This document shows positions 18,357 through 27,801 of a stretch of DNA of 64,000 bases, in pieces. A program made the translations under genes and the position numbers. The DNA comes from an uncultured Paracoccaceae bacterium (GTDB lineage Bacteria > Pseudomonadota > Alphaproteobacteria > Rhodobacterales > Rhodobacteraceae): assembly GCA_947497065.1 (NCBI GenBank), contig CANMEQ010000003.1, positions 363,479 to 427,478 of the forward strand, read 5' to 3'. Below the pieces are notes generated by a model. The model had not been told where the DNA came from. It worked only from the letters and a program-made list of their open reading frames with translations, and did no database searches. Position 1 is the stretch's first letter. Each line of letters opens with the position of its first letter.

Positions 18357-18648
18357 ATCAAAAATTTACTTAGGAGCTGAAGCCTGCGATCCAATTTATT
18401 TATACATCTTGAATGACATACATTTTCAAATGTCGGCTTTGTAGCCTGGCTCAACGACCTGCTTGCCCCGCAGCGAAGGTCCGGTTTCCGCCAATGGTGT
18501 CTATAACTAAGGTGAAGACTTGAAGCCCGCCTAACAAGCCGATGACATTCTCTTTCGAAGCACCGTCAAAAATTTAGGACCGGTCCGACCCTAAAGAAAG
18601 GAATTTCGCCAAAAGGTAAAATACCTTGTCGTCTGACAAAGATCGTAG
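18357..18648. other. Intergenic region between gajB and tRNA-Arg
   Basis: About 290 bases with no gene. No clear terminator for gajB and no direct repeat of the tRNA 3' end were found, so I cannot define an attachment site. The island ends next to the 3' side of the tRNA, the usual target side for site-specific integration, but no integrase gene is present in the window. Confidence 0.5.
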
Positions 18649-18725
18649 TGGCGGACCGAGGAGGATTCGAACCCCCGACCCCCTGATTCGTAGTCAGGTA
18701 CTCTATCCAGCTGAGCTATCGGTCC
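18649..18725 (-). tRNA. tRNA-Arg (anticodon ACG)
   Basis: The minus strand folds into a full cloverleaf. The acceptor arms are GGACCGA and TCGGTCC, the D arm is GCTC/GAGT, and the anticodon stem CCTGA/TCAGG encloses loop CTACGAA with anticodon ACG (A34 normally edited to inosine, reading CGN codons). The T arm is GGGGG/CCTCC with loop TTCGAAT and the discriminator base is G. The CCA end is encoded (complement of 18649-18651). Confidence 0.96.
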
Positions 18726-18771
18726 GTGAGGGGCGATGTAGCCCTAGAGGCAGGGCAATGCAAGAGACAAA

Positions 18772-20193
18772 CTACGCAAATGTCGGAGAAAGTGTGAGAT
18801 AAGATTTCGGGAGTGTAATCACAAACCGTGTGCCGGTCTCGTCTGTGCGTTCCAATTCAAGCCGACCGCCATGGCCGCGGATCAATTCTGCTGCGATTGC
18901 GAGCCCTAGCCCGGAGCCTCCGCGTGTCGTACCGCCTTGGAAAGCTTCAAACAAATGCTCTCGCGCTTTCTTGGGCAAACCCGGCCCGTTGTCCTCTACC
19001 ACGATTTTGCATTGATCATCGTCTTCCATTGCAGCGACCGAAATCTCGCCAGGTCGGCCCGTTGCCACAACCGCTTGCCGTGCATTGCGGATCAGGTTGC
19101 CGATGACACGGTACAATTGCTCACCGTCAGCAGTGACCATCATACCAACAGGTACGTCTTCGGTGAACTCCAAGGGATGCTCGCCAATGGCCAGCCGCTC
19201 ACCTGCAAAAACATCATCGACTATTTCTGACAGGCTCACACGGGTCAAACGCGGCGATGGCTCGTCAACACGCCCGAAGGCCAATGTGCTTTCGCACAGG
19301 TTCACGGCGCGAGCGATGGAGCCAACCAATTTGGGCGCAAGACGGCTGACCGTTGGGTCTTGAGAGCTTTCAATCCTATCAGTGAACAGTTGCGCAGACG
19401 TGAGAATGTTGCGCAAATCGTGACTGATTTTACTGACTGCCCCGCCCAATTGAGCAAGACGTTCTTTTTGGCGCAATGCCCCAGTCAGTTGGGTTTGCAT
19501 GCTGGCCATGGCCTCTTGCGCTTCCCGCAATTCGACCACGCCGGCATCTGGCATGATGATACGGCGCGCATCCTCTGGAGCTTCGGCATAGGCTTGCATG
19601 GCTTCCACGAAGCCCTTGATCGGCTTCACCAAGAACCGTCGAACCGCCAAGAAAAGCAGCATAGCAGTTATCACGGAAATGACCGCGGATAGGATCAAGA
19701 TGCGGAGCCCATAGTCGATCAACGCCATACGCAACGGCTCTGTCGGCAATGTGACTTCGATCAGTAATCCGCCATCTTGGACCGGGTTCCCAATCACACG
19801 AATGACCTGATCATCCGTATCCACGAGCCTATACATCGCGTCGCGAATGAGCATCCATGCAGACGGGTCACGCATATCGAATGTCTTTTCGATCGGCGTT
19901 GGAATTGGGGATGACAAAATCAATTGCCGCACTTCATCGCGGCGCAAAACCACGTTGTAGATGCCTGCGTTTTCAAGCAGTTCCTGCTCGAGTTCTGGCG
20001 CGATCATATCTTCAGCCAACAAAGCCAGTGATGCGATCTGCGCACGTTCTAGACGCTGTAGAAAATAGTCCTCGCGATACCGCGCGACGGACGGCACAAA
20101 AATCAACAGTTCCGCAATCAAAACGAAAACCGTCGTCAAAATCAGAAAGCGGCCTGACAGTGTATTGAGCATATTGCGCCGTCCGTTTTTCAT
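18772..20193 (-). CDS. Membrane sensor histidine kinase, orphan
   Basis: The 473-residue kinase has an N-terminal helix (RFLILTTVFVLIAELLIFVP), a periplasmic sensor region of roughly 120 residues, a second helix (LRILILSAVISVITAMLLFL), a HAMP-like linker, a HisKA with histidine in SKISHDLRN, and a HATPase domain with NLIRNARQAV, EDNGPGLP and GGSGLGLAI. No response regulator lies beside it. The ATG abuts the stop of the upstream reductase gene, so it belongs to the same operon as the TVP38 and reductase genes and may sense a redox or envelope signal linked to them. That function is inference. Confidence 0.9.
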   Translation of the reverse strand: MKNGRRNMLNTLSGRFLILTTVFVLIAELLIFVPSVARYREDYFLQRLERAQIASLALLAEDMIAPELEQELLENAGIYNVVLRRDEVRQLILSSPIPTPIEKTFDMRDPSAWMLIRDAMYRLVDTDDQVIRVIGNPVQDGGLLIEVTLPTEPLRMALIDYGLRILILSAVISVITAMLLFLAVRRFLVKPIKGFVEAMQAYAEAPEDARRIIMPDAGVVELREAQEAMASMQTQLTGALRQKERLAQLGGAVSKISHDLRNILTSAQLFTDRIESSQDPTVSRLAPKLVGSIARAVNLCESTLAFGRVDEPSPRLTRVSLSEIVDDVFAGERLAIGEHPLEFTEDVPVGMMVTADGEQLYRVIGNLIRNARQAVVATGRPGEISVAAMEDDDQCKIVVEDNGPGLPKKAREHLFEAFQGGTTRGGSGLGLAIAAELIRGHGGRLELERTDETGTRFVITLPKSYLTLSPTFA

Positions 20194-21609
20194 TTATGGC
20201 AACCAACGTTGAACAAGACCAACCACACGTTTGACCATGCTGCTGTCGAACAGCCGTGGGCTGAAATAGGCGCCTGCCGCGCGCTTGTTGATCTCGCTTA
20301 CTGTCGGATAGGGCAAGACAGTGCTCGCTATTGCAGACATCTTCATCTTGTTTGCGATGGCCATGGCCCACATGCCAATCAATTCGCCAGCCATCGAACC
20401 CACAATTGACGCGCCGACAGGGCGCCCCTTAACTACCATCACCTTGATCAGGCCCGTTGTTTTGCCTTCCGCAATCGCCCGGTCGTTCTCATGGTAAGGG
20501 AACCGCACGACCTCTAACTTGTCGCCGTGCTGCTCTTTCGCTTGCGCTTCGGTCAAGCCAACCTGTGCCAACTCGGGGTCCGTGTACGTCGCCCATGGGA
20601 TATGATCGGTGCGCTGCTTGCTTGGCAAGCCAAACAAGATCGACCGGATGACAACACCCGCATGATATCCTGCGACATGTGTGAACTGAAGGCCGCCCGC
20701 GGCATCGCCGACTGCGTATACTTTTTTATTGGACACCGAACGCAGATCAGCCCCTACCTTAACGGCGCGATCATATTCGACATTGGCTTTTTCCAAATCC
20801 AGCTTGTCGATATTCACTTTCCGGCCCACCGCCATCAGAAGATGCGTCCCCGAGAAATCTCCTTGGGAGGTGTGAACGATAACGCCTTCACCCCCTTTGC
20901 TCACTTTCTCAGCCGATGCGTTCTCAACAATCTCGATGCCTTCTCCCCGCAGTTTGTCCAACACAATTTCGGCCATTTCGGGGTCGTCTTTACCCATGGC
21001 TTTCATGCCTTCAATCACGGTGACCTTACAGCCTAACCGGCGATGAGCTTGCGCCATTTCCATTCCGATTGGGCCGCCACCGATGACCAACAAATGATCA
21101 GGGCGTTCGCGCAAATCGAAGATGTTTTCATTTGTATACACATCCACGCTGTCCAAACCGGGGATAGGCGGAACAAACGGGCCAGAACCTGTGGCGATGA
21201 CGAAGCGGCGCGCCTCAATCACGTTCTCCCCCGCCTGCACTTCAGTTTCGGAAATAAACCGGCCGAATTCGCGGATCACGTGAACGCCAAACCCCTCAAA
21301 CCGCTCTTGGCTATCAACGGGCGCAATCGTGTCGATCACATTGCGAACGTGATCTTTGGCAGCGGCGTAATCAATATCAGGGTCCACCGCCTTTATGCCC
21401 AAATCACCCGTATGGCCCATCGCGTAGGCTTGTTTCCCCGCCGCGATCAACGCTTTGGACGGAACACACCCGAAGTTAAGGCAATCGCCCCCCATCAGGT
21501 GACCCTCAAGCAGAACAACCTTCGCGCCCATCTGTGACGCGCCCGCCGCGATACTTAGCCCCCCGGAGCCAGCACCAATGATACAAATGTCAGTTTTGAT
21601 ACGTGTCAT
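20194..21609 (-). CDS. FAD-dependent pyridine nucleotide-disulfide oxidoreductase, Lpd/MerA-like
   Basis: The 471-residue protein has an N-terminal FAD fold (CIIGAGSGGLS), the redox-active disulfide GGDCLNFGCVPSKAL, an NAD(P) fold (LVIGGGPIGMEMA), a second FAD contact (YAVGDAAGG) and a C-terminal dimerisation domain. In true dihydrolipoyl dehydrogenases this last domain holds a His-Pro-His-Pro-Thr active site; here it reads LPYPTVSEI, so the catalytic histidine is absent. It is therefore probably not the E3 of a 2-oxoacid dehydrogenase. MerA-type CC tails are also missing. Co-transcribed with a TVP38-family gene, a pairing seen in many proteobacteria; its substrate is unknown. Confidence 0.88.
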   Translation of the reverse strand: MTRIKTDICIIGAGSGGLSIAAGASQMGAKVVLLEGHLMGGDCLNFGCVPSKALIAAGKQAYAMGHTGDLGIKAVDPDIDYAAAKDHVRNVIDTIAPVDSQERFEGFGVHVIREFGRFISETEVQAGENVIEARRFVIATGSGPFVPPIPGLDSVDVYTNENIFDLRERPDHLLVIGGGPIGMEMAQAHRRLGCKVTVIEGMKAMGKDDPEMAEIVLDKLRGEGIEIVENASAEKVSKGGEGVIVHTSQGDFSGTHLLMAVGRKVNIDKLDLEKANVEYDRAVKVGADLRSVSNKKVYAVGDAAGGLQFTHVAGYHAGVVIRSILFGLPSKQRTDHIPWATYTDPELAQVGLTEAQAKEQHGDKLEVVRFPYHENDRAIAEGKTTGLIKVMVVKGRPVGASIVGSMAGELIGMWAMAIANKMKMSAIASTVLPYPTVSEINKRAAGAYFSPRLFDSSMVKRVVGLVQRWLP

Positions 21610-21611
21610 GT

Positions 21612-22346
21612 TTACAGACCTTTCTTACCGCGAACGGCCTTAAGAACCATAGGCAGCGCTGCCAAAGCGCACAGCCCAAGAATTGGGAAAAGAATATGGG
21701 GCTCAAAGATAATCCCAAGGTTTGGCGTTTCACCAGCTTCAAAAACCTCACCTAACCCAGCGCCAACCGAGGTGTAGACGACGGAGCCCGGGACAATCCC
21801 AAAGAATGTCGAAATCATGAATCTGCGCAGGGGCACCTCCAAGAATGACGGAATGAGGTTTGCCAAAAAGAATGGAACAGCGGGCACCAATCGGATCAAA
21901 AAAAGCATGGACCATTGATTTTCGTCGATGCCATCTTTTATCTTCTTCACAATCCCGTCGGATCCTTCAAGCTTTGCGCCCAGTTGTTTCCCAAACCCCC
22001 AGCGCGCCGCGAGGAAAATTGCGGTCGCGCCCAAAGTCGCGGCGACAACGTTGAATAAGAACCCCGGGAAGGTCGCGAACAAAAAACCACCCGTGAGCGT
22101 TAAAATCGCAGCGCCTGGCAAAGAGAACGCAACAACGACAGTGTAAATTGCGATAAAGACCAACACGGTGAGCACGTAGTTCGCATCACGAAACGCAATC
22201 AGCGCCTCACGATTCTGCGCCAGCGCCTCAAAACTCAGATAATCCCGAAGGAAATAGGCCCCTAAAACAGCGACGATACCGATCACAATGATCGGCAATC
22301 GTTTCAAAATTGGGTTTGATGTTTTTTCTTCTGTCATTTGATCCAT
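21612..22346 (-). CDS. TVP38/TMEM64 family (VTT domain) membrane protein
   Basis: The 244-residue integral membrane protein has about six hydrophobic segments and the VTT/DedA-like signature stretches (SLPGAAILTLTGGFLF, LRLVPAVPFFLANL, FFGIVPGSVVYTSVGAGLG). The family is thought to move lipids or ions across membranes. It is the first gene of a three-gene leftward operon with the disulfide reductase (two bases away) and the sensor kinase. The start could be the ATG at 22346 or the one three codons later. Confidence 0.9.
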   Translation of the reverse strand: MDQMTEEKTSNPILKRLPIIVIGIVAVLGAYFLRDYLSFEALAQNREALIAFRDANYVLTVLVFIAIYTVVVAFSLPGAAILTLTGGFLFATFPGFLFNVVAATLGATAIFLAARWGFGKQLGAKLEGSDGIVKKIKDGIDENQWSMLFLIRLVPAVPFFLANLIPSFLEVPLRRFMISTFFGIVPGSVVYTSVGAGLGEVFEAGETPNLGIIFEPHILFPILGLCALAALPMVLKAVRGKKGL

Positions 22347-22556
22347 CTATCTCTTTATCTTAACCTCTTCGGGAAACAACGAAAGGCGTTATGTTGGACT
22401 TTAGATGGACGATAAGGGCCTTTCCCGATACCCTCATCACGGTCCGTTGATATCCAGTGATCAATTAACGTCCCTTTACGGCGTTTCTCGTGAAGACTGT
22501 AACATTTCGATCTGGTGAAAATTGGGAATGTTGCAGAATTTTCCCGCTTGGCCGCG

Positions 22557-22585
22557 TTGACAGACACACAGAACCCCCCTATTGC
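22557..22585 (+). promoter_or_regulatory. Predicted sigma-70 promoter of rpmH-rnpA
   Basis: TTGACA (22557-22562), a 17-base spacer and TATTGC (22580-22585) form a good housekeeping promoter 68 bases upstream of rpmH. It stands in the 306-base gap between the divergent TVP38 operon and rpmH; nothing else was recognised in that gap. Confidence 0.6.
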
Positions 22586-22652
22586 ACGGGCTTCGAGATT
22601 AAGACTGGCTCGAATCTATCAATAGGTTCGCCCCCAAAACCGGAGAGACGCC

Positions 22653-22787
22653 ATGAAGCGTACATTTCAGCCTTCCAACCGCGTTCGCAAGAACCGTCAC
22701 GGTTTCCGCGCACGTATGGCCACCAAAGCTGGCCGCAAGATCCTGAACGCACGCCGCGCGAAGGGCCGCAAAGAACTGAGCGCATAA
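22653..22787 (+). CDS. rpmH: 50S ribosomal protein L34
   Basis: The 44-residue protein [20 protein letters not shown]... ending in KELSA is an unmistakable L34, highly basic and of normal length. A GGAGAG Shine-Dalgarno precedes the ATG. It is the first gene of the rpmH-rnpA-yidD cluster, the conserved arrangement in proteobacteria. Confidence 0.98.
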   Translation: MKRTFQPSNRVRKNRHGFRARMATKAGRKILNARRAKGRKELSA

Positions 22788-22804
22788 GCGCGCTGCGGGG
22801 TCTG

Positions 22805-23194
22805 ATGGCTTCGCGTTCTACCGATTCAAGAACCGCCGAGGATATACCTACGGCGGTTTTTGCTCGTTTGCGGATTTTGCAGAAACGCGCGGAATTTGTT
22901 GCCGCGTCCAAAGCACGGTATCAAACCGCGCCGAGCCTGACGTTGCAGGCCCGCAATCGAAATGATGGAGATCCAACTGTTGGCGTTGGCTTCACCTGTT
23001 CAAAAAAAGTTGGCAATGCAGTGGCCCGCAATCGCGCGAAACGCAGGCTGCGCGAGATTGCACGCCTAGATTTGCCTGCCTTGGCAAAACCCGGTCACGA
23101 TTACGTTCTCATCGGCAAACGCGACGTGACAGGCAACGTATCCTTTGAAAATCTACGCGCCGACTTCGCAAAAGCCATCGCGAAACTCTCATGA
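22805..23194 (+). CDS. rnpA: Ribonuclease P protein component RnpA
   Basis: The 129-residue basic protein carries the RnpA signature ([16 protein letters not shown]) and the upstream [11 protein letters not shown] stretch. It binds the RNase P RNA and helps process tRNA 5' ends. The ATG at 22805 adds about 25 residues before the conserved [11 protein letters not shown] start, and a terminator-like hairpin lies within this extension, so a later non-ATG start is possible. Its stop overlaps the yidD start (ATGA). Confidence 0.95.
   Translation: MASRSTDSRTAEDIPTAVFARLRILQKRAEFVAASKARYQTAPSLTLQARNRNDGDPTVGVGFTCSKKVGNAVARNRAKRRLREIARLDLPALAKPGHDYVLIGKRDVTGNVSFENLRADFAKAIAKLS
22831..22861 (+). terminator. 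Terminator/attenuator hairpin at the rpmH-rnpA junction
   Basis: Arms AACCGCCG (22831-22838) and CGGCGGTT (22851-22858), extended inward by AGG/CCT, are followed directly by five T. It lies inside the predicted first codons of rnpA and would let far more rpmH than rnpA message be made. Confidence 0.75.
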
Positions 23195-23412
23195 CACCTT
23201 TGGCTTTTGTTGCGTCCCTCCCCATTCGTTTTTACCGCGCTGTCTTTTCTCCATGGGTGGGCCACAATTGCCGGTATCATCCAACCTGTTCTGCCTACGC
23301 CATGGAAGCCCTGCGGAAACATGGCGGAATCAAAGGCACGCTCCTCACGTTCCGCCGCATCTCGCGGTGCAACCCATGGGGTGGATCAGGCGTGGATAAT
23401 GTGCCCGATTAA
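23191..23412 (+). CDS. yidD: Membrane protein insertion efficiency factor YidD
   Basis: The 73-residue protein has the family signature [32 protein letters not shown] (given here by its key residues: conserved cysteines in NCRYHPTCS and a third in RCNPWGGSG). It assists insertion of membrane proteins with YidC. It overlaps rnpA by four bases and precedes ttcA; yidC itself is 2.6 kb downstream on the same strand. Confidence 0.96.
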   Translation: MTPLAFVASLPIRFYRAVFSPWVGHNCRYHPTCSAYAMEALRKHGGIKGTLLTFRRISRCNPWGGSGVDNVPD

Positions 23413-23471
23413 TCGTACCTAAGGCAGCGCGATCCTTGTCTCGCAGCGGTCGCCGCTGTATTCGCACTGTC

Positions 23472-24335
23472 ATGTTAGATGATGCAGATGATATCCACCC
23501 GCTGTTTTATGGCGCCCCGAAAACGACCGAGTTCAAGAAGCTGCGCAAGCGGATCATCCAGAACACGCGCGAGGCGATTGAACAATATGGTATGATCGAG
23601 GCGGGCCCCGAACGCCCGAAATGGCTGGTGTGTTTGTCTGGCGGAAAAGACAGCTACACGTTGTTAGCTGTGCTCTACGAACTCCAATGGCGCGGCTTGC
23701 TGCCAGTTGATCTCCTAGCCTGTAACCTTGATCAGGGCCAACCCAACTTCCCCGCGACCGTCCTGCCAAAGTTCTTGGAAGACATGGGGGTGCCGCACCG
23801 AATCGAATACGAAGACACCTATTCTATCGTTGTCGACAAAGTCCCCGCCGGCCGCACGTTTTGCGCCCTCTGTTCACGCCTGCGTCGCGGAAATCTTTAC
23901 CGAATCGCGCGCGAAGAAGGCTGTTCTGCGGTCGTCCTGGGTCACCACCGCGACGACATCTTGGAAACGTTTATGATGAACATGTTCCACGGGTCTCGGC
24001 TCGCAACGATGCCTCCAAAACTCGTGAACGAAGAGGGAGACCTTTTTGTCTATCGCCCGCTCGCACACGTGGCCGAAGCTGATTGCGAAAAATTCAGTAC
24101 CTCAATGGGTTACCCTATTATCCCTTGTGATCTTTGCGGCTCCCAAGACGGACTTCAGCGCCAGCAGATCAAAGGTATGCTGGACCAATGGGAAAAGAAT
24201 GCGCCCGGGCGTCGCAACAAGATGTTTCGGGCGCTCATGAACACGCGTCCATCGCACCTTTTGGATCCGGAAATTTTTGATTTCAAAGGGTTAACGCGCG
24301 CCACGTCAGGGGATCAAAAATCGGCTGACAATTAA
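23472..24335 (+). CDS. ttcA: tRNA 2-thiocytidine(32) synthetase TtcA
   Basis: The 287-residue enzyme thiolates cytidine 32 of certain tRNAs. It shows the PP-loop SGGKDS that binds ATP and two cysteine pairs ([11 protein letters not shown] and PCDLCGSQ) that hold the Fe-S cluster. The frame is open from a TTG at 23436; I prefer the ATG at 23472 ([16 protein letters not shown]), which matches the usual start of alphaproteobacterial TtcA. Confidence 0.95.
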   Translation: MLDDADDIHPLFYGAPKTTEFKKLRKRIIQNTREAIEQYGMIEAGPERPKWLVCLSGGKDSYTLLAVLYELQWRGLLPVDLLACNLDQGQPNFPATVLPKFLEDMGVPHRIEYEDTYSIVVDKVPAGRTFCALCSRLRRGNLYRIAREEGCSAVVLGHHRDDILETFMMNMFHGSRLATMPPKLVNEEGDLFVYRPLAHVAEADCEKFSTSMGYPIIPCDLCGSQDGLQRQQIKGMLDQWEKNAPGRRNKMFRALMNTRPSHLLDPEIFDFKGLTRATSGDQKSADN

Positions 24336-24407
24336 CCTCGCCGTAAGACTGTTTCCTTACTCCAACACCCGAATTGCCCCGTTTCAAAAGGCTTGGAGAG
24401 TGTTGCC

Positions 24408-25904
24408 ATGAAGAATCCATACAAAATCTCGCCTGCCTTTCGTGCGAAAGCACGCTATTGCCTCAGCTTTATCGCCCCATCTGCCGCGGCCTTTCTTATC
24501 CTCGGACCCGTCGGTGGCCTTGTAAGCGCGCTATTCGCGCCATTGTTCGCAGCCGCTTTGTTTCAAAACGCGACGAGCAAGAGAGACGCACCAGCCGGCC
24601 CTGACAATCGGGATTTCATAATGGGATGGCTCTCTAGATTTCTTGGACAGATCGATCACCCAACGATCGCTATGGTCATAGAAATCGACGATTTCCAAAA
24701 GCTCGAGGAGGTCTATGATAGCGAGACGCTGCAATCAGCTTTGAGCTTTGCGCACAGCGTCATTGAGGAAAATCTGACCGCTAAAGATGTCACAATCCAC
24801 CTCGACCGCGCGCGCTTCATTTCGGCATTGGCCCCGCAAGGCCCCCACAAAACCGAAGCAATGCTCAACACCTGCACACGTATTCAGCATGCCCTTGGCG
24901 AAGCGGCTCAAGTCACAGACCTCCCAGTACATCTTACCGCTTCAATCGGCTTTGTTTCATCGAACAAACTCATTCGCCCGACCGCCGAAAAACTCATTCA
25001 AGCAGCCTTAACCGCCTTGGCCGAGGCGAAAATCCAATCACCCAACGCCGTTAGGGCCTTCTCGGAAGCGATAGCGAAGCGCCGGTCTTCGCAACGAAAG
25101 CTGGTCGTAGATGCGACAAAGGCCTTTCCGCGCGGGGAAATCTTTGCCTACTTCCAGCCGCAGCTGGACCTCGAAGACGGGCGTCTTAGCGGCTTTGAAG
25201 CGTTAGCCCGCTGGCATCACCCTGAAAAAGGCATCATGTCTCCGCTGGAGTTTTTGGCTGCCTTAGAACAGGCGAACTTGATGCCACAACTGGGCGAAAC
25301 CATGATCCAACAGGCCCTGCAAGCACTTACATTTTGGGACAAAAACGGCCTGAACGTCCCTCGGGTCGGGGTCAACCTTTCAACAAGTGAACTGCGAAAC
25401 CCACGCCTAGTAGACCGGATTTCGAAACATCTTGAAGTGGGCAACATCGCCCCCGATAGATTGAGTATTGAGGTATTAGAAACCGTCATCGCGACAGATC
25501 AAGACGATGATATTATTGGCAACTTAGCCGCGCTTTCTGATCTCGGCTGTGGCGTTGATCTTGATGATTTCGGCACCGGATATGCGTCAATCTCCAATAT
25601 CCGCAAGTTTAGCGTAAAACGCATCAAAATTGATCGGTCATTCATTACCGGCGTAGAATCCGATGAAGAACAAAGCAACATGGTCGCCGCAATTCTCATG
25701 ATGGCCGAACGTCTAGGCGTTACTACCTTTGCCGAAGGCGTAGAAACACGCGCCGAACGCGAAGCTCTTCACGCTCTAGGGTGTCGTGACATTCAAGGAT
25801 TCCAAGTGGCACGCCCCATGCCAATCCAGGAAACCGTAGAATGGGCAAACGCCTACTTCGCCCAAACTGCACAGCCCATCCAATTCACCAAACGGGCCAG
25901 TTGA
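24408..25904 (+). CDS. Membrane EAL-domain c-di-GMP phosphodiesterase with degenerate GGDEF
   Basis: The 498-residue protein has one or two membrane helices (about 18-52), a GGDEF-like domain (80-225) in which the GGDEF signature is gone (HLDRARFISAL stands in its place), and an EAL domain from about 235 with the EAL triad at 264-266, NLSTSEL, EVLE, and DDFGTGYASIS followed by KIDRSFI. The metal- and substrate-binding residues look intact, so it is probably an active phosphodiesterase; the GGDEF part may be regulatory. GGAGAG precedes the ATG. Confidence 0.9.
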   Translation: MKNPYKISPAFRAKARYCLSFIAPSAAAFLILGPVGGLVSALFAPLFAAALFQNATSKRDAPAGPDNRDFIMGWLSRFLGQIDHPTIAMVIEIDDFQKLEEVYDSETLQSALSFAHSVIEENLTAKDVTIHLDRARFISALAPQGPHKTEAMLNTCTRIQHALGEAAQVTDLPVHLTASIGFVSSNKLIRPTAEKLIQAALTALAEAKIQSPNAVRAFSEAIAKRRSSQRKLVVDATKAFPRGEIFAYFQPQLDLEDGRLSGFEALARWHHPEKGIMSPLEFLAALEQANLMPQLGETMIQQALQALTFWDKNGLNVPRVGVNLSTSELRNPRLVDRISKHLEVGNIAPDRLSIEVLETVIATDQDDDIIGNLAALSDLGCGVDLDDFGTGYASISNIRKFSVKRIKIDRSFITGVESDEEQSNMVAAILMMAERLGVTTFAEGVETRAEREALHALGCRDIQGFQVARPMPIQETVEWANAYFAQTAQPIQFTKRAS

Positions 25905-26019
25905 GACGTTTACGTGCTTCAAACTTCACTTTGCCAGAAAACAAGGCGAAAAGCCTTGACCTTTGAGCCAACGACCTGTTGAACCCGTTTGATATTTCTA
26001 ACGGATTCAGGCGACTTCA

Positions 26020-27801
26020 ATGGACGACCAGAACAAAAATCTCATCCTCGCAACGGCACTTAGCTTCATCGTAATTTTGGTGTGGTTCGTACTGTTCCCC
26101 CCCGCTCCGGTGGAAGACGCAATCGCACCCGACGAAATAGTCGCGGCTGACGGAACCGTTCTTGCAGTCGACGCCGATGCGCCGACAGATGTCCCAACGG
26201 CATCCTTGCTTGACCCACAATCGGTCGAAGACGCAGTTAGTGAAACAGCGCGAGTGACGATCGATACGCCTGATCTTTCCGGCTCGCTCTCACTGGCGGG
26301 CGGCCGTATCGATGATCTGAGCCTGAAAAGCTACAAACAAACATTGGATGACGAATCTGAACTGGTCCGTTTGCTCGCGCCAATCGGAACTGCCGCACCC
26401 TACTATGCACTGCATGGCTGGGTACCGACGGTCGGCGCCACGGCCGATCAAGTTCCAGGTGCAACGACACCATGGCAAATCGAATCCGGCGATACGCTGA
26501 CGCCCACTTCGGACGTTACTCTTGTGTGGGACAATGGTGCCGGGCTGATCTTCAGAAAGACATTCTCTGTCGATGAAGACTACCTCTTCACAATCAGCCA
26601 ATCTGTAGAAAACACGACCGGCGCAGATATTGCGATGCGCCCTTACGGCTTGGTCGCCCGCCACGGTGAGCCTTACCAAATTGGCTTTTTCATTCAACAC
26701 GAAGGCGTCGTGCGCATGTCTGACGGGTCGATGGAAGAAATCGACTATGATGATATGCCCGACCTGTCGACCGAGGAGGGCCGTGTAGAAGTAGCCGAAA
26801 ATGGCTGGATTGGCTTTTCAGACCAGTACTGGATGACAGCATTGATCCCGACACCTGGCCGCGACTTCCGGTCCACCGCCCGTTTCGCGAATGACATCTA
26901 CCAAGTGGAAACTGTCTACCCGACGGTTGTCGTTGCGGCTGGTGGTATCGCTGAAGCCAACTCCCAGTTCTTTGCAGGAGCGCAAGAGTGGGACGTCATC
27001 CGCTCATACCAGAACGACCTTGGCATCGACCGTTTCTTGGACAGCATCGATTGGGGATGGTTCTTCTTCCTGACAAAGCCAATTTTTGCTGTTTTGCACT
27101 GGCTGAATGGCCTGATCGGCAACATGGGGTGGGCGATCATCGGGTTGACCCTGATCATCAAAGCGTTGCTCCTTCCACTGGCGTATAAGTCCTACGTCTC
27201 AATGGCGAAAATGCGTGAGCTTCAGCCGCAGATGGAGAAGTTGAAAGAAGCTGCTGGCGACGATCGCGAGAAACTTCAAAAAGGCATGATGGAGTTGTAC
27301 AAGACGAACAAGGTGAACCCTGCCTCTGGTTGTCTTCCGATCTTGATGCAAATCCCGATCTTCTTCTCGCTCTACAAAGTGATTTTTGTCACGATCGAAC
27401 TGCGTCACGCCCCATGGCTTGGCTGGGTCAAAGACCTCAGCGCACCTGACACATCATCTTTGTTCAACCTGTTCGGTTTGCTCCCTTGGGATGCGCCCGC
27501 ACCGGAAAGCATTTTGTCTTTGGTCTTCATCGGGATCCTGCCCATTATTTTGGGTATCTCTATGTGGTTGCAGCAAAAGCTGAACCCTGCCCCCACAGAA
27601 CCGACCCAAAAAATGATCATCGCGTGGATGCCATGGATCTTCATGTTCATGCTCGGCAGCTTTGCGAGTGGCCTTGTGTTGTACTGGATCGCGAACAACA
27701 CAATTACGTTCACGCAGCAGTACCTGATCATGCGCAGCCAAGGCATCAAGCCTGATGTCTTCGGCAACATCCTCGGCAAAAACAAACCGGATGCGAAGTA
27801 A
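26020..27801 (+). CDS. yidC: Membrane protein insertase YidC
   Basis: The 593-residue protein has an N-terminal helix (LILATALSFIVILVWFVLFP), a large acidic periplasmic domain (about 30-340) and the C-terminal five-helix insertase core with GNMGWAIIGLTLIIKALLLP and GCLPILMQIPIFFSLYKVIF. It inserts membrane proteins alone or with SecYEG. The start follows a weak purine stretch. The stop overlaps the ATG of the MOSC gene by one base (TAATG). Confidence 0.97.
   Translation: MDDQNKNLILATALSFIVILVWFVLFPPAPVEDAIAPDEIVAADGTVLAVDADAPTDVPTASLLDPQSVEDAVSETARVTIDTPDLSGSLSLAGGRIDDLSLKSYKQTLDDESELVRLLAPIGTAAPYYALHGWVPTVGATADQVPGATTPWQIESGDTLTPTSDVTLVWDNGAGLIFRKTFSVDEDYLFTISQSVENTTGADIAMRPYGLVARHGEPYQIGFFIQHEGVVRMSDGSMEEIDYDDMPDLSTEEGRVEVAENGWIGFSDQYWMTALIPTPGRDFRSTARFANDIYQVETVYPTVVVAAGGIAEANSQFFAGAQEWDVIRSYQNDLGIDRFLDSIDWGWFFFLTKPIFAVLHWLNGLIGNMGWAIIGLTLIIKALLLPLAYKSYVSMAKMRELQPQMEKLKEAAGDDREKLQKGMMELYKTNKVNPASGCLPILMQIPIFFSLYKVIFVTIELRHAPWLGWVKDLSAPDTSSLFNLFGLLPWDAPAPESILSLVFIGILPIILGISMWLQQKLNPAPTEPTQKMIIAWMPWIFMFMLGSFASGLVLYWIANNTITFTQQYLIMRSQGIKPDVFGNILGKNKPDAK

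Noticed and set aside
18357..18725. tRNA-Arg as attachment site of an integrated island carrying the H-NOX and Gabija genes
   Set aside because: No integrase and no direct repeat of the tRNA end was found, so the association is only positional.
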